A stretch of DNA of 5,539 nucleotides from Candidatus Microgenomates bacterium. GTDB taxonomy: Bacteria; Patescibacteriota; Microgenomatia; UBA1406; GWC2-37-13. The notes beneath the pieces are model-generated. The model saw only the letters and a list, made by a program, of their open reading frames with translations. It searched no databases and had not been told where the DNA came from. The stretch spans positions 1 to 5,539 of the forward strand of contig WFWI01000013.1 of assembly GCA_015491205.1 (NCBI GenBank). Reading direction: 5' to 3'. The translations under genes and the position numbers were made by a program. Of the stretch, positions 1 through 5,123 are shown piece after piece (positions within the stretch are counted from its first letter, which is position 1; every line of letters begins with the position of its first letter).

Positions 1-98
1 ATACAATGCTGGCGCTAAAAAATCTTTTCTTACTCCCAAAATATAGCTTTGTGGAAGAAAAAAATACTTTGAAGTTTGAAAGGGTAGATAAAAAATAG
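1..98 (+). CDS. Possible 3' end of an unidentified gene (partial)
   Basis: One plus-strand frame is open from the window edge to a TAG at 96-98. It gives about 31 residues, ending in LKFERVDKK, with a hydrophobic stretch (LALKNLFLLP) followed by a charged tail, as at the C-terminus of many proteins. It would run tail to tail with the EndoQ gene, 20 bp from that gene's stop, which matches the tight convergent spacing elsewhere in this window. The stretch is short, and a minus-strand frame is also open here though it contains no ATG, so chance is a real alternative. I do not recognise the family. Confidence 0.35.
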   Translation, partial: TMLALKNLFLLPKYSFVEEKNTLKFERVDKK

Positions 99-118
99 CA
101 AAATAAACCAAGAGTTTT

Positions 119-1456
119 TTAAAAAAGTTGAAGCTGAGATTTTTGAACCCACTCATCCTTTTTCTCCTCCTTTTCTTCAAAAACATTTACCTTGCCAAAA
201 ACCCCATCATACCCTGGATCAAGGTAAACCTTTCGCTCCCTTACCCGCTTTATTGCCTGGGAAAGCTTTGTGCCTCCGGCCAGAGCTATCTCCTCCAAAC
301 TCTTGTCAAGTAAAATCTCAAACTCTGTACCAAAGCTTTCTGTCAACTCCTCATATTTTCTTTTTGCTTTCACTGGAGAACCCTCAACTTCCTCCAAAAT
401 CTCAAGTAAAGGCACAAGAGAAACAAAAGGCTTGCGTTTTTTCTCCTTGTCAATAACAAAGGTCACCCCTTTTGAATTTTGTTTGTATATAAGATCATCT
501 TCAGTTATCTTGCGCGCTGAAAGTTGGCGCACCCGATCCGACACTCCAATTGTCAAAGGCCTGCCACAAACAGGACAGGTTTTGCCCTGCTTTTCTATTT
601 CATCCGGCGAAAATTTTACATTGCAATTTCTGTGGCCGCTCCAGTGGTACTTTCCCTCCTCTGGAAAAAACTCTATTGTATAGGCAACCTCCATCCTTGC
701 GCCTTTTTCACCTTTGATTGCAGAATAAAGGTCGTTATAGGAAAATTCCTTTTTATCGCCTTTTAGTGTAAAAACCGTTGCCTCCCGACCAAGCTTGGGA
801 AGCGAGTGGGCATCGGAAAAGGAGAGGATTGTTCGGTTGTCAAGCTCTTTAATCTGCCAGTTCATTATAGGATCTGAAGACAGGCCTGTCTCAACCGCAT
901 AAATTTTATCAGCATAAGGCCCAAAAGCCTCCTCAATTGAATCAAATCCTGAATTTGAGCCAAAAAGTGAAAACCAAGGAGTCCAGATATGGGCTGGAAT
1001 AACAAGAGCCTTAGAATCTGCCTCAAAAGCAAGCTCAGCAATCTCTATTGATGACAATCCCACAACTGGCCTGCCATCAGCCATTAAATTACAACCCCTT
1101 TTTTGCAAAAGTTTTATAAACTTTTCTGCTGCTTGAAGGGAAGACATAAAAACAAGATTGTGAATTCTTCTTACCTTATCGCCCTGCTTGTAAATACTTG
1201 AGATCTCGGTTGAAAGAATAAAATAGACCTCGCGCTTTTGAGAAGGGAGTGGGTCCTTTACTTTAAAAACTCCTGGAAAAACCTCCTTTAAGGTGCTTTT
1301 TATCTCGCGGAACCACAAAGGGTGCGTCCAGTCGCCTGTGGCCACAAGATCTATGCCTTTTTTGGCAGCCCAAAGGGAAATATTTGGTAAATTCATCTGC
1401 TGGGAGACAGCGCGCGAATACTTTGAATGAATTTGAAGATCAGCTATAAGGCGCAT
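119..1456 (-). CDS. Endonuclease Q-like PHP-domain DNA repair nuclease (TIGR00375 family)
   Basis: This 445-residue cytoplasmic protein resembles endonuclease Q, which in characterised members nicks DNA 5' of deaminated bases such as uracil and hypoxanthine. Homologs are often mislabelled as UvrD helicase. The N-terminal PHP metal-binding domain shows DLQIHSKYSR (residues 6-15), TGDWTHPLW (40-48), STEIS (82-86), RIHN (97-100), IPAHIWTPW (153-161), VETGLSSDP (188-196) and FSDAHS (213-218). A zinc-binding element follows: His275, Cys278, Cys294 and Cys297 (CPVCGRP), then a conserved SDRVRQLSAR (306-315). The tail has PGYDGVFGKV (414-423), typical of the family. Oddities are Gln8 where PHP motif I normally has its first His, and a C-terminal QLQLF (see separate entry). 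The gene lies 23 bp downstream of the SpoIID-like gene on the same strand, so co-transcription is possible, but it has its own -10-like boxes. The ATG at 1456 is chosen because it immediately precedes the conserved RLIADLQIHS start. Family assignment is firm; substrate range is inferred. Confidence 0.88.
   Translation of the reverse strand: MRLIADLQIHSKYSRAVSQQMNLPNISLWAAKKGIDLVATGDWTHPLWFREIKSTLKEVFPGVFKVKDPLPSQKREVYFILSTEISSIYKQGDKVRRIHNLVFMSSLQAAEKFIKLLQKRGCNLMADGRPVVGLSSIEIAELAFEADSKALVIPAHIWTPWFSLFGSNSGFDSIEEAFGPYADKIYAVETGLSSDPIMNWQIKELDNRTILSFSDAHSLPKLGREATVFTLKGDKKEFSYNDLYSAIKGEKGARMEVAYTIEFFPEEGKYHWSGHRNCNVKFSPDEIEKQGKTCPVCGRPLTIGVSDRVRQLSARKITEDDLIYKQNSKGVTFVIDKEKKRKPFVSLVPLLEILEEVEGSPVKAKRKYEELTESFGTEFEILLDKSLEEIALAGGTKLSQAIKRVRERKVYLDPGYDGVFGKVNVFEEKEEKKDEWVQKSQLQLF
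122..136 (-). other. Predicted beta-clamp-binding pentapeptide QLQLF at the EndoQ C-terminus
   Basis: Codons 441-445 of the EndoQ-like gene encode Gln-Leu-Gln-Leu-Phe directly before the TAA stop. This fits the bacterial sliding-clamp-binding consensus QL(S/D)LF at four of five positions and is preceded by a highly charged, probably flexible linker (EEKEEKKDEW, about 427-436). Clamp-binding peptides commonly sit at the extreme C-terminus after such linkers. Archaeal EndoQ is known to work with PCNA, so clamp recruitment is plausible. Binding itself is not shown by the sequence. Confidence 0.65.
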
Positions 1457-1464
1457 AAGCCTAC

Positions 1465-1477
1465 AGTGTAAACTATA
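1465..1477 (-). promoter_or_regulatory. Candidate -10 boxes for the EndoQ-like gene
   Basis: Reading the minus strand, TATAGT lies at 1477-1472 and TACACT at 1470-1465, 15 and 8 nt before the ATG. Either would give a leaderless or nearly leaderless transcript. No good -35 box is visible and the region also overlaps the end of the upstream gene, so this may be incidental. Confidence 0.3.
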
Positions 1478-1479
1478 CT

Positions 1480-3195
1480 CTATTTTTTTTCAATATTAAA
1501 GAGCTTGTTTCTTATTGAAATATACCCCGGTGCTCTAAGGTTAAACACTGTTTTAAACTCTTCTCCTGGAATAGAAATTCTACCCCTATCAGTGCTGACT
1601 ATAACCTGAGAGGTATAACCATCTTTACTAAATTTGACAGAAATGTCATAAATTTCACGAAAGGCTCCTCCGAGCTCATCCGCCCTTCTTTTCATTTCTT
1701 GCATAGAGAAGGGGTTGTCGCTGACGGATATCGAGGCTACAGGGCAGTTTTTTATTGTAACTGGCAAAATCCTTGCCACATCAGACTCGTTTCCTTTTGT
1801 TCTAACAACCCAGGCATTCAGGATATCCAAAAACTCATCTTTTGTCAACCAAGGATGCGCCCTCCCACAACTATCAGAACTTCTCAAATAACTTTTTCTA
1901 TACCAGGCTTTATAAAACCAAGGGCTTTTGGCAATTTTCTCATATGCCTCATTTGGCCAACAAGCATTACTACCACACTTTGTATCCCAACCTGAAGTTA
2001 AAAGGTAACCTCCTGTTGTTGAAGAATAAAAACCAATAACATCGGGAATAATCTCTCCTCGAGTTTCCTCAACCGCCCGCCTCCACTCATCAGGTGGATT
2101 ATCAGCTTTTGACTTCCGAAAAACTTGACATGCTTGGGTTGTGCAAATAGCTTTTCCTTGGCTCTTGTACCTGAAGGCAAAGGTGCGGGCAGCTACAGCT
2201 TGGGCCTTTAGAGCCTCAAAAGGAAAGGTGTGCGGCATCTCAGCTATGCCTAAAAGATAATATCCTTCAAAATCCAGCTCTCCATAGCCTTGAACGTTTA
2301 TTGTGCCGCTTGTGTCAATTTTTACGGGTTCTTTACCATAATAGGCTTTTAAAATCTCTTTATAATTTTGGCCAGACTCAGCCCTTCCTTTTGCGCCGTA
2401 CTGGCTCATTCCCTTTCTGTGAGTATAGGCACCAAAGGAAAAAGCAGCAAATGCAGGCCTAAAACCAGGGTCAAAATCAGGTCCAGAGGCTGGATCGTCA
2501 GGCAGCGGCACCTCTCCAATGCTTGCAGCAAAAAGACCTGACCGGGCTGCCAAAAGCTCTTTTTGCCGCTTGGTAAGCTCAGCTATTTTCTTCCTTAATT
2601 CAGCCTGATATTTTTTTGCCTTTGCGATCTCGCCTTCCAAAAAAGCTGCTTGTCTATCAAAGTCTTCTTTTATCCTTTCCAGTCTGGCGCGTGTTTGGCT
2701 TAAATACTCTCTTTCCTCATCTATTCTTCTGATATAAAAAACAAGTTTTAAAATCTCCTGCTTTTCTCTGTCCAAAAGGTTTTGTTCATAAAAATAATTA
2801 TTAATTAAGCTTGCAGTATTTTCAGAATAAATAAGATAAAGCATAAAATTATTTTTGCGCGAACGCTTGTAAAAGGAAGATATTCGTGCTTTCAAAAGAA
2901 GCTCCTTTTCCTGCAAAACCTCTGTAGCTTGCTGTAACCGCCTCTCCCTCTCTTTTAACCCAGATTCGACTTTGTTTATTCTCAATCTTATAGAATTTAA
3001 CCTTTCGCGAAGATCAACAAGTTGTCCTTCCAAAGGTTTTGTAGCTTTCTCTGACATTTCAAGTCTCCTTTTCAATTCCTGCAGCTGCCTGTTTATTTCC
3101 TCAAGCTCATCCGCCCTAACCAAAATAGGGAATAATAAAAAAGTAATGCTTATAGACACGATGCCCAAAAGTACAAACAACATTTTAAATCTCAT
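1480..3195 (-). CDS. Exported coiled-coil protein with SpoIID/LytB peptidoglycan-lytic domain
   Basis: This 571-residue protein starts with a signal peptide or membrane anchor (residues 5-26, possible cleavage after VRA at 28). A long coiled coil (about 29-216) follows, containing a segment (about 100-150, ISSFYKRSRKNNFMLYLIYS onward) like the N-terminal regions of CwlO, PcsB and EnvC cell-wall hydrolase proteins. An acidic, Pro-rich linker (226-247) leads to a SpoIID/LytB domain (about 250-470) with GAYTHRKGMSQYGAKG, then GIAEMPHTFPFEALKAQAVA and ARTFAFRY. Glu319 in AEMP aligns with the catalytic Glu of SpoIID lytic transglycosylases, which cleave denuded glycan strands. Cys351 and Cys356 (CTTQACQVF) sit where some SpoIID enzymes carry paired cysteines; further cysteines are 407, 412, 443 and 484. 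The C-terminal 100 residues are not recognised. The start could be Met5 (3183) instead of Met1; neither has a well-spaced Shine-Dalgarno. Its role in remodelling the wall outside the cell is inferred. Confidence 0.87.
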   Translation of the reverse strand: MRFKMLFVLLGIVSISITFLLFPILVRADELEEINRQLQELKRRLEMSEKATKPLEGQLVDLRERLNSIRLRINKVESGLKERERRLQQATEVLQEKELLLKARISSFYKRSRKNNFMLYLIYSENTASLINNYFYEQNLLDREKQEILKLVFYIRRIDEEREYLSQTRARLERIKEDFDRQAAFLEGEIAKAKKYQAELRKKIAELTKRQKELLAARSGLFAASIGEVPLPDDPASGPDFDPGFRPAFAAFSFGAYTHRKGMSQYGAKGRAESGQNYKEILKAYYGKEPVKIDTSGTINVQGYGELDFEGYYLLGIAEMPHTFPFEALKAQAVAARTFAFRYKSQGKAICTTQACQVFRKSKADNPPDEWRRAVEETRGEIIPDVIGFYSSTTGGYLLTSGWDTKCGSNACWPNEAYEKIAKSPWFYKAWYRKSYLRSSDSCGRAHPWLTKDEFLDILNAWVVRTKGNESDVARILPVTIKNCPVASISVSDNPFSMQEMKRRADELGGAFREIYDISVKFSKDGYTSQVIVSTDRGRISIPGEEFKTVFNLRAPGYISIRNKLFNIEKK

Positions 3196-3258
3196 ACTCC
3201 CTAGCTACTCGCTACTTGCTACTTACTACTAACTACTAGCTACCAGCTACCAACTCCT
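3196..3258. repeat. Nine imperfect tandem copies of a 7-bp unit between divergent genes
   Basis: On the plus strand the region divides into heptamers without gaps: actccct, agctact, cgctact, tgctact, tactact, aactact, agctacc, agctacc, aactcct. The consensus is roughly NRCTACT. It fills almost all of the space between the SpoIID-like start codon and the -10 box of the pilin-like gene, and the following bases (agtataa) continue the phase into that -10 box. The plus strand is almost free of G, so the two strands are strongly asymmetric. It has no spacers and is not CRISPR. Confidence 0.85.
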
Positions 3259-3264
3259 AGTATA
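3259..3264 (-). promoter_or_regulatory. Possible -10 box (TATACT) for the SpoIID-like gene
   Basis: The minus strand reads TATACT here, overlapping the plus-strand TATAAT of the divergent gene. If used, transcription would begin near 3252 and produce a leader of roughly 55 nt made of the heptamer repeats. No -35 match was found at the expected distance, so support is weak. Confidence 0.25.
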
Positions 3265-3266
3265 AT
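3261..3266 (+). promoter_or_regulatory. -10 box (TATAAT) of the pilin-like gene
   Basis: A perfect TATAAT ends 7 nt before the ATG at 3274, so initiation at the usual distance would begin at or next to the start codon, giving a leaderless mRNA. No TTGACA-like -35 is present; that position falls inside the heptamer repeats. Confidence 0.6.
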
Positions 3267-3273
3267 TTTAATT

Positions 3274-3840
3274 ATGAGAAAACTTTTTGTCTTAACTTTG
3301 CTTTTTTCCCTTATATTTTTTATTTTACCGCCAAAGCCTGTTTTTTCACAGCCATCTGCTGTTGAGTGTGATCTTTGCGGTTGGTGCCCGGAAGCCGACC
3401 CAACACCACCCTCCAATTGGAAAGATTGCGCAAAATGCCTTTACCCCTCCCTTTACCCTTTAACACCTGTGCCTGATGGCAAAACCCTTCAAACTGATTC
3501 TACTACAGGCGAGCCAATAAAAGCTCAGAAAGGCCGCTTTTATAGTTTTCTAGGGTGCATCAATACTGATCTTGCAAGTTTTCAAGAGGAAGGAGCAGCT
3601 GTATCAGTAGTACAAACAATCTCTGGTTTAATCTTTGCCTTTGTTGGAGTAATATCATTTATGTATCTTCTCTACGGAGGCTTTGTTCTTGCTACATCTC
3701 AAGCTGATCCTGAAAAGATAAATTATGGTAAATCCATTATAAAACGCGCTATTGTTGGCCTTGTTTTTTCCCTTCTCTCGTTTCTAATCATAGACATTCT
3801 TGCCTCACGCGTGCTTGGACTCCCTTGGTTTAGAAAATAA
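3274..3840 (+). CDS. Cys-rich secreted/membrane protein with T4SS pilin-like two-helix tail
   Basis: This 188-residue protein has a clear signal peptide (1-25, possible cleavage after VFS). An exported region follows with a compact cysteine pattern: Cys32, 35 and 38 (CDLCGWC), Cys52 and 55 (CAKC), and Cys95. The C-terminal part has two hydrophobic helices (about 110-140 and 155-176) joined by a short polar loop (TSQADPEKINYGKSIIKRA). This resembles the two-helix core of VirB2/TrbC-type and related predicted T4SS pilins, which are common in CPR genomes, where the annotation is largely by profile. No other secretion genes are visible here, so a pilus role is inferred; it could equally be an envelope protein of unknown function. 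The start is set by the signal peptide and the TATAAT just upstream. Its stop is 3 bp from the stop of the convergent MPKTG gene. Confidence 0.75.
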   Translation: MRKLFVLTLLFSLIFFILPPKPVFSQPSAVECDLCGWCPEADPTPPSNWKDCAKCLYPSLYPLTPVPDGKTLQTDSTTGEPIKAQKGRFYSFLGCINTDLASFQEEGAAVSVVQTISGLIFAFVGVISFMYLLYGGFVLATSQADPEKINYGKSIIKRAIVGLVFSLLSFLIIDILASRVLGLPWFRK

Positions 3841-3843
3841 AAG

Positions 3844-4173
3844 TTAAATTTTTCTTCTCAAATAAATACCAGCTGCTGCAGAAGAAACAGAGAAAAGAAG
3901 GAGGAATTCCTCTGGACCTGTTTTGGGCATCTGTGTAGGGGTTGGACCTGTATATTCTTTTTGAGAAGGGCTCGGTTGGGTGGTTGAATCTCCTGCAACT
4001 TTCCCTCCGGCTATCTCGATTGTATCAAATGGAGTAGGAGTCGGCGTTAAAACCTCACTCCTTAAAATCCTTACTCTGTTACCTAAATTAAACCTTTTGG
4101 TAACAATCGCAAGAATAATTACAACCACCAACAATCCAAGCACAAAAGAAAAGATTTTATTAAAATCTCCCAT
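3844..4173 (-). CDS. Small surface protein with MPKTG sorting-like motif
   Basis: With the ATG at 4173 the product is 109 residues. It has an N-terminal hydrophobic helix (about 5-24) that could serve as signal anchor, a basic stretch, and a Pro/Thr/Ser-rich linker (TPTPTP near 43-48, PSPSQ, GPTPTQ). MPKTG follows at 82-86, then a hydrophobic segment (about 89-103) and the tail RRKI. This order (motif, hydrophobic helix, positive tail) is that of LPXTG-type sortase substrates, with Met for Leu at the first position. A longer frame begins at 4206, but its extra codons lie upstream of and across a strong -10 box, so the shorter start is preferred. No sortase gene is in the window. Besides being a sortase substrate it could simply be a two-helix membrane protein. 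No folded domain is recognisable. Confidence 0.7.
   Translation of the reverse strand: MGDFNKIFSFVLGLLVVVIILAIVTKRFNLGNRVRILRSEVLTPTPTPFDTIEIAGGKVAGDSTTQPSPSQKEYTGPTPTQMPKTGPEEFLLLFSVSSAAAGIYLRRKI
3916..3930 (-). other. MPKTG sortase-like recognition motif
   Basis: The codons read Met-Pro-Lys-Thr-Gly, a variant of LPXTG, placed just before a C-terminal hydrophobic helix and an Arg-Arg-Lys tail as in sortase substrates. Whether a sortase uses it cannot be told from this window. Confidence 0.6.
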
Positions 4174-4180
4174 AGTAGAT

Positions 4181-4208
4181 ATTATAGCACATTTATATAA
4201 AAACACAA
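4181..4208 (-). promoter_or_regulatory. Extended -10 promoter of the MPKTG gene, leaderless
   Basis: On the minus strand TGCTATAAT gives an extended -10 (TATAAT at 4186-4181 with TG at 4189-4188). A weak -35, TTGTGT, lies at 4208-4203 with a 16-bp spacer. The -10 ends 7 nt before the ATG at 4173, the same distance as for the pilin-like gene, so the transcript should start at or near the start codon. This box decides the choice of start for the gene. Confidence 0.65.
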
Positions 4209-4218
4209 TCTTCCTAGC

Positions 4219-4247
4219 TTGCTTTTTGAATGGCTATATGATATATT
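4219..4247 (+). promoter_or_regulatory. Promoter of the Xer-like gene
   Basis: TTGCTT (4219-4224) and TATATT (4242-4247) are separated by 17 bp, a standard sigma-70-type arrangement. TATTAT at 4244-4249 is an overlapping alternative -10. Initiation near 4254-4256 would leave a leader of only 5-7 nt and no Shine-Dalgarno before the ATG at 4261. Confidence 0.55.
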
Positions 4248-4260
4248 ATAGGTTAAAATC

Positions 4261-5121
4261 ATGGAAATAAAAATATTGCCTTCTCTTGTTGAAAAGTTTA
4301 TAAAAAAACTAGAAAAAGAAGGAAAATCTCAATTTACTCTCATAGCCTATAAAAAAGACTTAGAACAGTTTTTAGGCTTCCTATCTAGTAAAGAGGTCTT
4401 GGATATAAGGGATGTAAACAAAAACATTATTGAAGAATTTATAAAAAAGCTTGTAGAACAAGGGTATACCAAAAAATCAACATCAAGAAAACTAAACTCA
4501 ATAAGAACATTTTTCAAGTTTCTCAAATCTGAAGGGTTGGTAGACTATAATCCTGCCCTTGATGTACCTCATCCCAAATACACTCCTTCTACTCCGCGAG
4601 TTCTTTCTAAAATCGAATACATGGCTCTACGCGATTATGCAAAAAAAGATCAAAGAACATATGCTTTGGTTGAACTTCTTCTTCAAACAGGTATAAAAAT
4701 TGGAGAATTAGCTAACTTAAGGCTTAATGATATTAAAAATGACAAACTTATAGTAAGAGGTTATGATAACACCCCTCAAAGAGAAGTGCCGCTTAATAAA
4801 TCAGCTAAAAAGGTCATCGAAGACTATCTTAAAATAAGACCCAAAACAGCCGATGATCATCTTTTCATAACAAGAACTGGAAAACCCTTATTAGTAAGAA
4901 ATATTAGACAAATTGTAACAAGGTGCCTAAAAGAAGTTGGTATTGAGGATGCAACTGTAAATGACTTAAGAAACACCTTCATCGCCCACCAACTTGCCAA
5001 AGGGGTGTCAATCGAGTATATAGCAAAAATTGTCGGGCACAAAAGGCTTTCAAGTACTGAAAGGTTTTTGTCTGCTTTAAAAACTAATCCTGATAAAAAG
5101 GAAAGATTGGTTGAGCTTTAA
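4261..5121 (+). CDS. XerC/D-like tyrosine recombinase homolog, probably catalytically inactive
   Basis: The 286-residue product has the length and layout of XerC/XerD: an N-terminal SAM-like core-binding domain (about 1-95) and a C-terminal catalytic-fold domain (about 110-286). Landmarks are LLLQTGIKIGELANL (139-153), VRGYDNTPQREVPL (165-178), DHLFITRTGKPL (199-210), VNDLRNTFIAHQL (233-245) and VGHKRLSSTERFL (258-270). Aligned by eye to E. coli XerD, the catalytic set R-K-H-R-H-Y becomes Lys146, Tyr168, Asn234, Arg237, His260 and Phe269. The nucleophilic tyrosine, the first arginine, the lysine and the first histidine are therefore all replaced, while the fold motifs are kept and the frame is unbroken. 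A recombinase role is unlikely; DNA binding, architecture or regulation is inferred. The gene is visibly more AT-rich than the EndoQ gene. It diverges from the MPKTG gene and ends 2 bp from the stop of dnaN. Confidence 0.85.
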   Translation: MEIKILPSLVEKFIKKLEKEGKSQFTLIAYKKDLEQFLGFLSSKEVLDIRDVNKNIIEEFIKKLVEQGYTKKSTSRKLNSIRTFFKFLKSEGLVDYNPALDVPHPKYTPSTPRVLSKIEYMALRDYAKKDQRTYALVELLLQTGIKIGELANLRLNDIKNDKLIVRGYDNTPQREVPLNKSAKKVIEDYLKIRPKTADDHLFITRTGKPLLVRNIRQIVTRCLKEVGIEDATVNDLRNTFIAHQLAKGVSIEYIAKIVGHKRLSSTERFLSALKTNPDKKERLVEL

Positions 5122-5123
5122 TT

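Noticed and set aside
115..126. Terminator between the left-edge frame and EndoQ
   Set aside because: The palindrome is only six T followed by six A, with no GC-rich stem, so it would not form a stable terminator hairpin.
270..683. 137-codon plus-strand open frame inside the EndoQ region
   Set aside because: It is antisense to a gene with clear family motifs, has no recognisable domain and no promoter or ribosome site.
1699..2180. Plus-strand frames and a 60-codon minus-strand frame inside the SpoIID-like gene
   Set aside because: They are shadows of the SpoIID domain coding frame and show no protein-like features of their own.
3196..3258. CRISPR-like array
   Set aside because: The units are 7 bp and contiguous, without spacers or cas genes.
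4174..4206. Longer N-terminus for the MPKTG protein from an ATG at 4206
   Set aside because: The extra codons overlap the extended -10 box, so a transcript from that promoter would lack them; the shorter start places the hydrophobic helix at the N-terminus.
3980..4270. 96-codon plus-strand frame running into the Xer-like start
   Set aside because: It is antisense to the MPKTG gene, crosses both promoters of the divergent region and overlaps the start of the Xer-like gene in another frame.
4261..5121. Xer-like gene as a mobile-element integrase
   Set aside because: The catalytic residues are mostly missing, and no attachment-site repeats, tRNA gene or phage/plasmid genes are visible beside it.
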